Source of the DNA: Bacteroidota bacterium
Lineage (GTDB): Bacteria > Bacteroidota > Bacteroidia > Chitinophagales > Chitinophagaceae
DNA: 5,992 nt
Direction: 5' to 3'
Assembly (NCBI GenBank): GCA_025361325.1
Contig: JANYAL010000381.1
Location: 1-5,992 of the forward strand
The notes below the pieces were generated by a model that did not search any database, was not told the DNA's origin, and worked only from the letters and a program-made list of their open reading frames with translations. The translations under genes were made by a program, and so were the position numbers. This document shows, in pieces, positions 1 through 5,992 of the stretch. Position 1 is the stretch's first letter; every line of letters begins with the position of its first letter.

Positions 1-3000
1 TTTTCCAAAAGCGTCTCCACTTGCCTGATCTCTTCCGAAACGGATCGCAAAGATTCCAGAATGGCACTGAGGCCATCAACTGCAATATTATAAGAGGTCC
101 TGAACGTTTCAGTTGGTGCAGATGTAGTGTTCCATAAAGCACCTGTGATCATGTCAATCCTCCCTTTCAGAGAAATTGGTACAGCTCCTTCATATCGGCC
201 CCTTAAAACATCCCCGTTCATTCTAATATTGATATCTTTCAATTTTTTATTGATCTCCCCAATTTTCTCATATGTGCCAACCGGAACACCTGCGGCATCT
301 AATACAGCCTGCTTCAGAAAAGGTAGTTTCTTTGTCAGTTCATTCCGGAATTCATCCGCACCGCTTATGACCCGAGTGAGTTCAGCTGTTTTTTTATTGA
401 AGGCCTCCAGTGATACCTTATCAGCAGCAGGCAGCGAGCCATTATTCAAGGCTACGCAGTTGAAAGAACGGGGCGGTACAAGTTCCGTAAATTTGCCATT
501 CTCGAACAATTGCATGGAGACCTTATAAACCCCCGGTGCTACCAGATAGCCTTTATCCGGCTCATCCCATGCATAACTATCGTCAAAAGGGGCAAAGCTT
601 ACTGGTCCAAAAGGCTGATAACGAAGATCCCAGTTAAGCCGGTTTACCCCTTTCACAACAGCAGTTTTGATCTTACGGATCATATTTCCTTGTTCATCTG
701 TAATGATAAAAAGCAGGTATGGTTCTTCCTGATCAGCCTCTTTCTTCAGTAACTCATAAGATGGATAATCTATATCTTCCCCCTTTTTCTGCTTTTCCTT
801 TTCTGCATCCCTCCTTATCTGTTTCAGAGTCTTCGCCTCACTTTTTACATAATAGGTGAATGTGGCACCAACTTTTGGGTTAGGCGTTGTAAAGAAAGAT
901 GCTCCCATGAAACCCTTTCCGGAAAAACCAAATGGGTTTGCCTCTATATACATCAGTGCGTCTTTTACAGGGAATATAACTGCAGTCTTTTGCAGGCTGT
1001 CCTTTCCCAATTCCCTCAAAGGAGAATAATCATCCAGGATATATACCCCCCTGCCAAAGGTTGACACTACCAGGTCGTTTTCACGCTGCTGAATATCAAT
1101 ATCCATAATGGTGGTGGTGGGCAACCCGTTCGTGAATTTGATCCACTCCTTGCCGTCATCTACAGTGTAATACAGACCGAACTGGGTACCTGCGAACAAA
1201 AGGCCAGGCATTTTATGATCTTCCACAATTGTATAAGTACTTCCTTTAACAGGAAGATTACCATTGATAGAAATCCAGCTCTTTCCACCGTCTGTCGTTT
1301 TCAGCAGGTATGGCCTGTTATCACCATACCCTGTAGCATAACAGGCTGCATATGCTATAAGCTGATTATGCCGGGATGCTGTGATATGATGCACTCTTGT
1401 ATATTCATTGATACCCGGAAGGGATGCAGCCCTGTTCCAGTTCTTTCCCCCATCATCAGTATATTGGATCAGCCCATCCTTGGTGCCTACGAACAATACC
1501 TGCTCATTCACAGGTGATTCCGCAATGGCGGTTATATTCGCCAGTGAACCCTTTCCTGCCAGTTCATCAATGCTCCAACTCTTCCCCATCAGCCGTTCCA
1601 TCCTTTTCGGAACACCCCGTGTAAGGTCGCGGCTGAGCTCTTCCCAAGAATTCCCCCGGTCGTTGGTCCGGAACAGTTTATTTGCCGCAAAATATAAACG
1701 TTTGTTATCATGATGCGAAATCAGCAAGGGAGCATCCCAGTCATACCGGTAACCGGTGTCGATCACATTGACCGGCTGAATGAACAACCCCTCACCGGTC
1801 TTTTTATCATAGCGCACCAGTCCGCCATTCTGTGACTGTGCATATAAAATATTGGGGTCTTTCCAGTCGGCTTGTGTCTGAAACCCATCTCCGCCCAGGG
1901 TAAATACCCAGTCATAATTTGTTATGCCGCTTGAATTCAAAGTCCGGGAAGGTCCTCCCAGGCTGTTATTATCCTGTGTACCAATATAAACATTGTAAAA
2001 CGGAAGCGCATTGTCAGTATTCACTTTATACACTTCTGCTATTGGTAACCGCGCTTTGAAATCCCAGTTCAATCCCTGGTCCCAGGTCTCATAAACACCT
2101 CCGTCATTTCCCGAGACCAGGTGCCTTGTATCTGCAGGATCGATCCATAATACATGATTGTCTACATGCTTGAATCTTTCCCCAAGGGGTTTGAACGATC
2201 TGCCACCATCTGTACTTACCTGTATCAGAATGTCCATGCTGTATATCCTGTTCGCATCTTTGGGGTCGGCAAATATCTTTTGCATATAAAAAGGATAGGC
2301 AGGGTTATATTCACTCTGCTTATTCCACGACATACCCCTGTCTAAACTCCGGTACAGGCCGCTTCCTTCCTTGGCCTGTACCAGTGCATAGATGATATCC
2401 GGATCTGCAGGTGAAATGGCCAGGCCAATCCGACCAATACTCTCCGATGGCAATCCCTTCATGATCTTTTGCCAGGTGGCCCCGCTGTCATTACTGCGGT
2501 AAACAGCACTTTCATCTCCACCACTCACACTCGAATAACCCTTGTTCATCCGCTGATGTGCCACTGCATAAAGATTCATGGAATTCCGGGGGTCCATATG
2601 TAGTTCAAAGAAACCGGTATACTCACTTACAAATAGCACCCTCCTCCAGGTCTTGCCCCCGTCATTCGTTTTATAAATACCTCTGTCTCCTCCGGAATTA
2701 TGAAAGGGACCATAGGCAGCAGCATAGACTATATTGGAGTTGCCCGGATCAATTACAATTGCACCGATGTGCTCAGCATTCAACAAACCCATGTTCTTCC
2801 AGCTTTTAGCTCCATCCTCGCTTTTGTAAATACCATCGCCATACATCACATTTCCCTGGTTATTGCTTTCCCCGGTTCCAACCCAGATGTTATTTGAATT
2901 GGAGGGATCGATCCGTACACATCCCATAGTATAGGTATTCTGGTTCTCAAAAGCGGGAGAAAAAGTGATCCCGTTGTTCATGGTCTTCCATAAAGATCCG

Positions 3001-3233
3001 TCTCCGGAGGCTACATAATATTCCCTCGCGTTCCGGGGATTCACGGCCAGGTCAACCACCCTTCCTCCCGTAACAGCTGGTCCTATGCTCCGGAAAGCCA
3101 ACCCGGCCATGGAGATATTCTTCAAAGAGTCGGGGCCCATGGGCTTTGAAGCGGTGTCAGACTTTTTCTGGGCAAAGACCACAGATGTGAAAAGGATCAA
3201 TATGATGGTCAGATGTTTTGATATGCTTCTCAT
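1..3233 (-). CDS. Secreted VPS10/sortilin-like BNR (Asp-box) beta-propeller protein, C-terminus cut off by the window edge
   Basis: I translated this frame by hand: ATG at 3233, then 1077 codons without a stop to the left edge. The N-terminus is a signal peptide: basic MRSISKH, a hydrophobic core, and a likely cut after VVFA (residue 21), so the product is exported. Asp-box motifs (S/T-x-D-x-G-x-x-W/F) start near residues 137, 188, 246, 295, 339, 382, 522, 591, 645 and 689, with a degenerate one at 83. They imply a twin propeller over about residues 45-735. YIGTQDNNSLGGPS (416-429) and LGGDGFQTQAD (446-456) fit the large Bacteroidota family annotated as VPS10 domain or WD40/YVTN/BNR-like repeat protein. 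Residues 750-910 look beta-rich (FPVKDALMY, VNRLNWDLRY, LVAPGVYKV), with a charged, probably helical insert at 800-837. Residues 940-1077 look helical. Family members are usually about 1000-1100 residues, so little should be missing. The substrate is unknown. GH74-type twin propellers share the fold, but I see no basis for assigning that activity. Confidence is high for the gene and family, low for function. Confidence 0.93.
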   Translation of the reverse strand, partial: MRSISKHLTIILILFTSVVFAQKKSDTASKPMGPDSLKNISMAGLAFRSIGPAVTGGRVVDLAVNPRNAREYYVASGDGSLWKTMNNGITFSPAFENQNTYTMGCVRIDPSNSNNIWVGTGESNNQGNVMYGDGIYKSEDGAKSWKNMGLLNAEHIGAIVIDPGNSNIVYAAAYGPFHNSGGDRGIYKTNDGGKTWRRVLFVSEYTGFFELHMDPRNSMNLYAVAHQRMNKGYSSVSGGDESAVYRSNDSGATWQKIMKGLPSESIGRIGLAISPADPDIIYALVQAKEGSGLYRSLDRGMSWNKQSEYNPAYPFYMQKIFADPKDANRIYSMDILIQVSTDGGRSFKPLGERFKHVDNHVLWIDPADTRHLVSGNDGGVYETWDQGLNWDFKARLPIAEVYKVNTDNALPFYNVYIGTQDNNSLGGPSRTLNSSGITNYDWVFTLGGDGFQTQADWKDPNILYAQSQNGGLVRYDKKTGEGLFIQPVNVIDTGYRYDWDAPLLISHHDNKRLYFAANKLFRTNDRGNSWEELSRDLTRGVPKRMERLMGKSWSIDELAGKGSLANITAIAESPVNEQVLFVGTKDGLIQYTDDGGKNWNRAASLPGINEYTRVHHITASRHNQLIAYAACYATGYGDNRPYLLKTTDGGKSWISINGNLPVKGSTYTIVEDHKMPGLLFAGTQFGLYYTVDDGKEWIKFTNGLPTTTIMDIDIQQRENDLVVSTFGRGVYILDDYSPLRELGKDSLQKTAVIFPVKDALMYIEANPFGFSGKGFMGASFFTTPNPKVGATFTYYVKSEAKTLKQIRRDAEKEKQKKGEDIDYPSYELLKKEADQEEPYLLFIITDEQGNMIRKIKTAVVKGVNRLNWDLRYQPFGPVSFAPFDDSYAWDEPDKGYLVAPGVYKVSMQLFENGKFTELVPPRSFNCVALNNGSLPAADKVSLEAFNKKTAELTRVISGADEFRNELTKKLPFLKQAVLDAAGVPVGTYEKIGEINKKLKDINIRMNGDVLRGRYEGAVPISLKGRIDMITGALWNTTSAPTETFRTSYNIAVDGLSAILESLRSVSEEIRQVETLLE

Positions 3234-3347
3234 AAAAAAAATAATTGATCCCCTAATATATGATGTTTATCCGAAAAGCTACCGCCATTCAAAAATTCCC
3301 GTATACCTTAGTACACTTCCCTTATTTTTGCAGCAAACTACGCTACC
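3234..3347. promoter_or_regulatory. Divergent intergenic region between the BNR gene and the membrane-protein gene
   Basis: This AT-rich 114-base gap separates two genes that are transcribed away from each other, so it must hold the promoter of the leftward BNR gene and probably that of the rightward genes. The rightward side has a good -7 match, listed separately. On the leftward side the start is preceded by an A/T run, and no good ribosome binding site or promoter stands out. The best -7 candidate on that strand is TAGCTTTT (plus-strand 3274-3281), which lacks the final G and has no TTG at the right distance. Confidence 0.6.
3323..3330 (+). promoter_or_regulatory. Candidate Bacteroidota -7 element TATTTTTG
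   Basis: TATTTTTG is an exact match to the TAnnTTTG -7 element used by the primary sigma factor in Bacteroidota. It ends 17 bases before the ATG at 3348, so transcription would begin near 3336 and leave a leader of only about 10-12 bases without a Shine-Dalgarno sequence. No TTG lies at the usual -33 distance; the nearest is TTC at 3296-3298. The motif is short and can occur by chance in AT-rich DNA, but its position is right. Confidence 0.5.
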
Positions 3348-3812
3348 ATGGATTACGTACTTATCGCGCACAGCATATTACGCTGGGCTGTTCTCCTGTT
3401 CGGACTATGGTCATTGTACAATGCACTGTCCGGCACTTTTTCCAAACGAAATTACACTGCGGGGGATAACCGAACCAGCCTGTTCTTCATGATCTCCTGC
3501 GATCTGCAACTGGTCATCGGGCTTATCCTGTATTTCAACGGCATGTGGTTCGCCATGATGAAGAACAATGCAAAAGAAGTGATGCACGACAGTGTGAACC
3601 GCTTCTTTGCATTGGAACACGCCCTCATGATGATTATAGCCTGGCTACTGGTACATATTGGCCGCAGTATGTTAAAACGTGCCGGTACGGATATCAGGAA
3701 ACACCGCCTCAGCCTGGTCTGGTTCGGCCTGGCCATCCTGGTCATTCTGGCCATGATACCCTGGCCCTTCCGACAGCCGGGTATTGCCAGATCGTTGTTC
3801 CCGCAATTTTGA
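3348..3812 (+). CDS. Four-helix integral membrane protein with conserved-looking histidines (possible cytochrome b-like protein)
   Basis: A 154-residue protein with four hydrophobic segments at about residues 5-25, 45-65, 86-106 and 121-139, placing it in the inner membrane. It has no cleavable signal peptide. Histidines sit at 8 (AHSILRW, start of helix 1), 80 (VMHDSVNRF), 91 (LEHALMM) and 103 (LVHIGR); the last two lie 12 residues apart on helix 3. From memory, Bacteroidota carry a family of this shape, opening with a His-x-x-x-Arg-Trp motif, that is annotated as hypothetical or cytochrome B and sometimes wrongly as ribosomal protein L27. Heme binding would be an inference from the histidines only. 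The start follows a TATTTTTG promoter element by 17 bases, and no Shine-Dalgarno sequence is visible. surE begins 60 bases after its stop on the same strand, so the two may share a transcript. The gene call is firm; the function is unknown. Confidence 0.85.
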   Translation: MDYVLIAHSILRWAVLLFGLWSLYNALSGTFSKRNYTAGDNRTSLFFMISCDLQLVIGLILYFNGMWFAMMKNNAKEVMHDSVNRFFALEHALMMIIAWLLVHIGRSMLKRAGTDIRKHRLSLVWFGLAILVILAMIPWPFRQPGIARSLFPQF

Positions 3813-3872
3813 TTTTATTCAGCGCAGTAATGCAAAGTAAACGCCAGGACGCAGTTCTGATCAACTAAAGAA

Positions 3873-4658
3873 ATGGCTACCAAGCAAACAACACAACCGA
3901 TCATCCTGATCACAAATGATGATGGAATCACAGCACCGGGTATACGTAACCTGATCGAAGCAGTGAAAGGCCTGGGCAAACTGGTGGTGGTGGCGCCGGA
4001 TAAACCTCAAAGCGGGATGGGACATGCCATCACCATCGGGCAACCCCTGCGCATGAATAAAGTAGAACTGTTCGGGGACGTGGAAGCCTGGCAAACCACC
4101 GGCACGCCGGTAGACTGTGTTAAACTTGCCGTTGATAAAGTGCTTCACCGAAAACCCGATCTTTGTCTCAGCGGCATCAACCACGGCGCCAACCATTCCA
4201 TCAATATCATTTACAGCGGCACCATGAGCGCTGCCATGGAAGCCTCCATCGAAAGCATACCCAGCATCGGGTTTTCGTTGCTGGATTACCGTTATGAAGC
4301 CGATTTCACCGCGGCGACCTTTTATGCCAACAAGATCATCAAAACCGTGCTCACGAATAAACTCGATAAGCACCTGTTGCTGAACGTAAATTTTCCATCA
4401 TTGCCCATGAACGAAATAAAGGGGATCAGGGTCTGCAAGCAGGCCTATGCCAAATACGTGGAAGACTTCGACGAACGCCTGGACCCCCAGGGCAAAAAAT
4501 ACTACTGGCTCACAGGCGAGTTCGTCAACTTCGATAAAAGCAAAGAGACCGATGTATGGGCCCTGCAGAATAAATACGTGAGCGTGGTACCCGTCCAGTT
4601 CGACCTCACCAACTATGCCCTGAAAGCACAACTTGAAAAAAAGAAACTGTTCAAATGA
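3873..4658 (+). CDS. surE: 5'/3'-nucleotidase SurE
   Basis: SurE is a cytoplasmic, divalent-metal-dependent phosphatase that removes phosphate from nucleoside 5'- and 3'-monophosphates; some members also act on short polyphosphate. The family signature is complete. TNDDG (residues 14-18) gives the metal-binding aspartates D16 and D17. PDKPQSGMGHAIT carries the ligand S47. LSGINHGAN (99-107) carries the ligand N103. YSGTMSAAMEA (114-124) follows, and NVNFPSLP (171-178) is also typical. At 261 residues it has the usual family length and looks intact. The ATG at 3873 places the beta-strand and NDDG at the expected distance from the N-terminus. AAAGAA just upstream is only a weak ribosome binding site. 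Its stop overlaps the start of the next gene as ATGA, which suggests translational coupling. The pcm, nlpD and rpoS neighbours known from Enterobacteria are absent. From memory, Bacteroidota often place lpxB close after surE; it is not in this window. Confidence 0.97.
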   Translation: MATKQTTQPIILITNDDGITAPGIRNLIEAVKGLGKLVVVAPDKPQSGMGHAITIGQPLRMNKVELFGDVEAWQTTGTPVDCVKLAVDKVLHRKPDLCLSGINHGANHSINIIYSGTMSAAMEASIESIPSIGFSLLDYRYEADFTAATFYANKIIKTVLTNKLDKHLLLNVNFPSLPMNEIKGIRVCKQAYAKYVEDFDERLDPQGKKYYWLTGEFVNFDKSKETDVWALQNKYVSVVPVQFDLTNYALKAQLEKKKLFK

Positions 4659-4957
4659 TATTCAAAAAAGACAATTTCCTCTTCGGTACCATCCTGGGCT
4701 TCGTAGGCCCCCTGCTGGGTATCCTCCTGTTCAAATACATGAAATTTGAGCCCTTCACTTTTAAAGAAACCTTCCAGTTCATGTACCTCGAGCCGGGGCA
4801 CCGCACGTTTACAGTAGCACTCAGCCTGGCCCTGCTGGTGAACGCGGTTTTATTCACTGTGTACATCAACTCCCGCAAGGACAAGACGGCTAAAGGCATC
4901 TTCGTGCTTACCTGCGTGTATGGGTTACTGGTACTTTGTATAAAAACTTTCAGTTGA
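4655..4957 (+). CDS. Small three-helix membrane protein, translationally coupled to surE
   Basis: A 100-residue hydrophobic protein whose ATG (4655-4657) overlaps the surE stop TGA (4656-4658), a common arrangement for coupled translation. Hydrophobic segments lie at about residues 8-27, 52-72 and 80-97. A short basic N-terminus (MIFKKDN) and a charged loop INSRKDKTAKG (71-81) suggest the N-terminus and the second loop face the cytoplasm. Between helices 1 and 2 is an aromatic-rich stretch, FEPFTFKETFQFMYLEPG (31-48). I do not recognise a named domain. From memory, small proteins of this kind follow surE in related Bacteroidota, often before lpxB. The overlap and the consistent membrane pattern make it a real gene. 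A role linked to SurE or to envelope lipid synthesis is only a guess from position. Confidence 0.85.
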   Translation: MIFKKDNFLFGTILGFVGPLLGILLFKYMKFEPFTFKETFQFMYLEPGHRTFTVALSLALLVNAVLFTVYINSRKDKTAKGIFVLTCVYGLLVLCIKTFS

Positions 4958-5108
4958 TTTTTTTCCTTGGTCAGTGTCTCCACCAACCAGTATCGCAAGG
5001 AAATAAATGTTCAATGCAGACCGCACGAATTCAAGAACGTTTCAACCTGAACATTGAATGTTGAACATTGGTATTGATCATTTTTCTTCCGGTTGGTGTA
5101 GGCAACTT
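4958..5108. other. Convergent intergenic region
   Basis: This 151-base gap lies between the end of the rightward membrane-protein gene and the end of the leftward patatin gene, so it should contain the transcription ends of both. A T-run directly follows the rightward stop (4958-4964), but there is no clear GC-rich hairpin before it, so I do not call a classic terminator. The gap also holds the heptad repeat listed separately and weak inverted repeats (8 bp at 4981-4988 with 5091-5098; 9 bp at 5006-5014 with 5061-5069). No coding sequence is evident. Confidence 0.6.
5049..5069. repeat. Three tandem heptads, GAACATT GAATGTT GAACATT
   Basis: Three seven-base units follow the pattern GAAYRTT; the first and third are identical and the middle one differs at two positions. 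An inverted relative, AATGTTCAATG, lies at 5006-5016, and its first nine bases pair exactly with TTGAACATT at 5061-5069. That could form a stem with a 46-base loop. The unit is itself close to palindromic, so part of this pairing comes with the repeat. The role is unknown: a terminator-like structure between convergent genes, a dispersed intergenic repeat, or chance are all possible. Confidence 0.55.
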
Positions 5109-5992
5109 TTAAACCCAGGTAGCTTCCCCCGGACCCAGTGAAGCAATGAACACCTCGCTTGCCGTTACACCCTTTTGCACCATCACGGTCTGTACGGCCG
5201 GGTCAAACGTGAGTCCGCCGGGACCTCCGCCCAGCGGGGCGCTCGGGCGGATCGTGTATAATTTCAACGGCACCTTGCCTTCATAGGGACTATCCATCCC
5301 CGCGATATGAAAATACTCATTCACTTTGGCGGCAGGTACTCCGTCACTTTCCATTTTCTTCTTCACCGCATCAATGTACTGCAGGGCCTCATTGTACTGC
5401 TGCGGAATGATGAGGTCATTCTTTCCCACGTCATCGGTGAAAATGTCGATCGTTCTTTGTAAAAGGGAAAACAGGGTCGTAATCTCGCTCTCATCCTCAT
5501 CCGGCGCCCCGCTCGATAATAAAATGGTGAATATCTCCGTGGCGCCGTTATCGATGGCCATTTGTATGCCGGCGTATTCGCGTACACCGCCATCAACGAA
5601 CTGGCGATTGGGATGCGGATCTCCCGGTACCACTGCATTGACATGAACAGGGTGCATGAATACAGGCTGGCTGGCCGAAGCCATCACGGCACTCCTGAAA
5701 TGATCGCCACTCGCCAATGTCCGCACTTCATAATATTTTGAAGGGGCTGGGTTGGGGTCGGTTGTAAATACCACCAGTTCCCCGGTCTGCAAACACACGG
5801 TATTGAAATAAAGTTTTTTTCCGCCATCCACCAGTTTTTTATAACGCTTGTCGTCATAATTGTCCACCACGAGTTTCTGCAAGGGCGTGTCATCAAAAAT
5901 AGAATCATTACCGATCCTGTCGCCCAGGTTATTGATATTAACGATATCCTCCGTATGCTTGGTGGTGAACATCGTTTCCAAAAAATTCATTT
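5109..5992 (-). CDS. Patatin-like phospholipase, C-terminal part (N-terminus beyond the right edge)
   Basis: Patatin-like enzymes are Ser-Asp dyad lipid acyl hydrolases. Numbering from the Met at 5990, the visible 293 residues contain SIFDDTPLQKLV (30-41), a strand FNTVCLQTGELVVFTT (62-77), SAVMASASQPVFMHPV (100-115) and the catalytic motif FVDGGVREYAG (131-141), with D133 the catalytic Asp. These occur in this order in the family downstream of the nucleophile elbow. The glycine-rich oxyanion motif and the Gly-x-Ser-x-Gly nucleophile are not in the visible part. They normally lie N-terminal to it, so the Met at 5990 is most likely internal and the gene enters from outside the window. The frame stays open to the edge and ends in TAA at 5109-5111. 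Near the C-terminus is a Gly/Pro-rich stretch, PLGGGPGGLTFDP (252-264), before a final beta-like segment. The substrate and cellular location cannot be judged without the N-terminus. Confidence 0.9.
   Translation of the reverse strand, partial: MNFLETMFTTKHTEDIVNINNLGDRIGNDSIFDDTPLQKLVVDNYDDKRYKKLVDGGKKLYFNTVCLQTGELVVFTTDPNPAPSKYYEVRTLASGDHFRSAVMASASQPVFMHPVHVNAVVPGDPHPNRQFVDGGVREYAGIQMAIDNGATEIFTILLSSGAPDEDESEITTLFSLLQRTIDIFTDDVGKNDLIIPQQYNEALQYIDAVKKKMESDGVPAAKVNEYFHIAGMDSPYEGKVPLKLYTIRPSAPLGGGPGGLTFDPAVQTVMVQKGVTASEVFIASLGPGEATWV

Noticed and set aside
127..752. Plus-strand open frames of 133 and 80 codons
   Set aside because: They are antisense to the BNR gene, whose own frame is open throughout and carries family motifs.
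3274..3281. TAGCTTTT on the minus strand as the promoter of the BNR gene
   Set aside because: It lacks the final G of TAnnTTTG and has no TTG at the right distance upstream; too weak to call.
3861..4373. 170-codon open frame on the minus strand opposite surE
   Set aside because: It lies wholly opposite a surE gene with a complete set of family motifs, and its translation shows no recognisable domain.
4958..4970. T-run after the small membrane-protein gene as an intrinsic terminator
   Set aside because: No convincing GC-rich stem precedes the run of T.
5049..5069. Heptad repeats as a CRISPR array
   Set aside because: The units are only seven bases, directly adjacent, with no spacers and no cas genes nearby.
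4981..5098. 8-bp inverted repeat CACCAACC / GGTTGGTG as ends of a small mobile element
   Set aside because: An 8-bp match in about 150 bases is not improbable by chance, and I see no target-site duplication or transposase remnant.
5988..5990. ATG at 5990 as the true start of the patatin gene
   Set aside because: The family needs an N-terminal oxyanion loop and Gly-x-Ser-x-Gly motif before this part, and the frame is still open at the window edge.

Overview
The window looks like ordinary chromosome from a member of the Bacteroidota, most likely Chitinophagaceae or a close relative. This is inferred from protein style (a secreted VPS10/sortilin-like BNR propeller protein, a SurE followed by a small membrane protein), from a TAnnTTTG-type -7 promoter element, and from the lack of clear Shine-Dalgarno sequences. 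No database search was possible, so the taxonomic call is provisional.

Layout: (1) Positions 1-3233, minus strand, hold one very large open frame. It reads without a stop for 1077 codons from an ATG at 3233 to the left edge, so its C-terminus is cut off. It encodes an exported protein with a signal peptide, about ten Asp-box (BNR) motifs forming a probable twin beta-propeller, and a beta-rich plus helical C-terminal part. (2) Positions 3234-3347 are a short divergent intergenic region with a candidate Bacteroidota promoter for the rightward genes. (3) Positions 3348-4957, plus strand, hold three genes that probably form one transcription unit: a histidine-containing four-helix membrane protein, the nucleotidase SurE, and a 100-residue three-helix membrane protein whose start overlaps the surE stop (ATGA). 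(4) Positions 4958-5108 are a convergent intergenic region with a small heptad repeat, GAAYRTT. (5) Positions 5109-5992, minus strand, hold the C-terminal part of a patatin-like phospholipase. It has the catalytic Asp motif DGG, while the nucleophile Ser motif must lie beyond the right edge.

How the genes may work together: SurE (nucleotide and polyphosphate phosphatase) and the two small membrane proteins are likely co-expressed, but no shared pathway is shown by the sequence. The BNR protein and the patatin are separate units transcribed leftward. I see no mobile element, CRISPR array, tRNA or rRNA, and no convincing new multi-gene system. The most interesting items are the histidine pattern of the four-helix protein, the translationally coupled SurE partner, and the intergenic heptad repeat.
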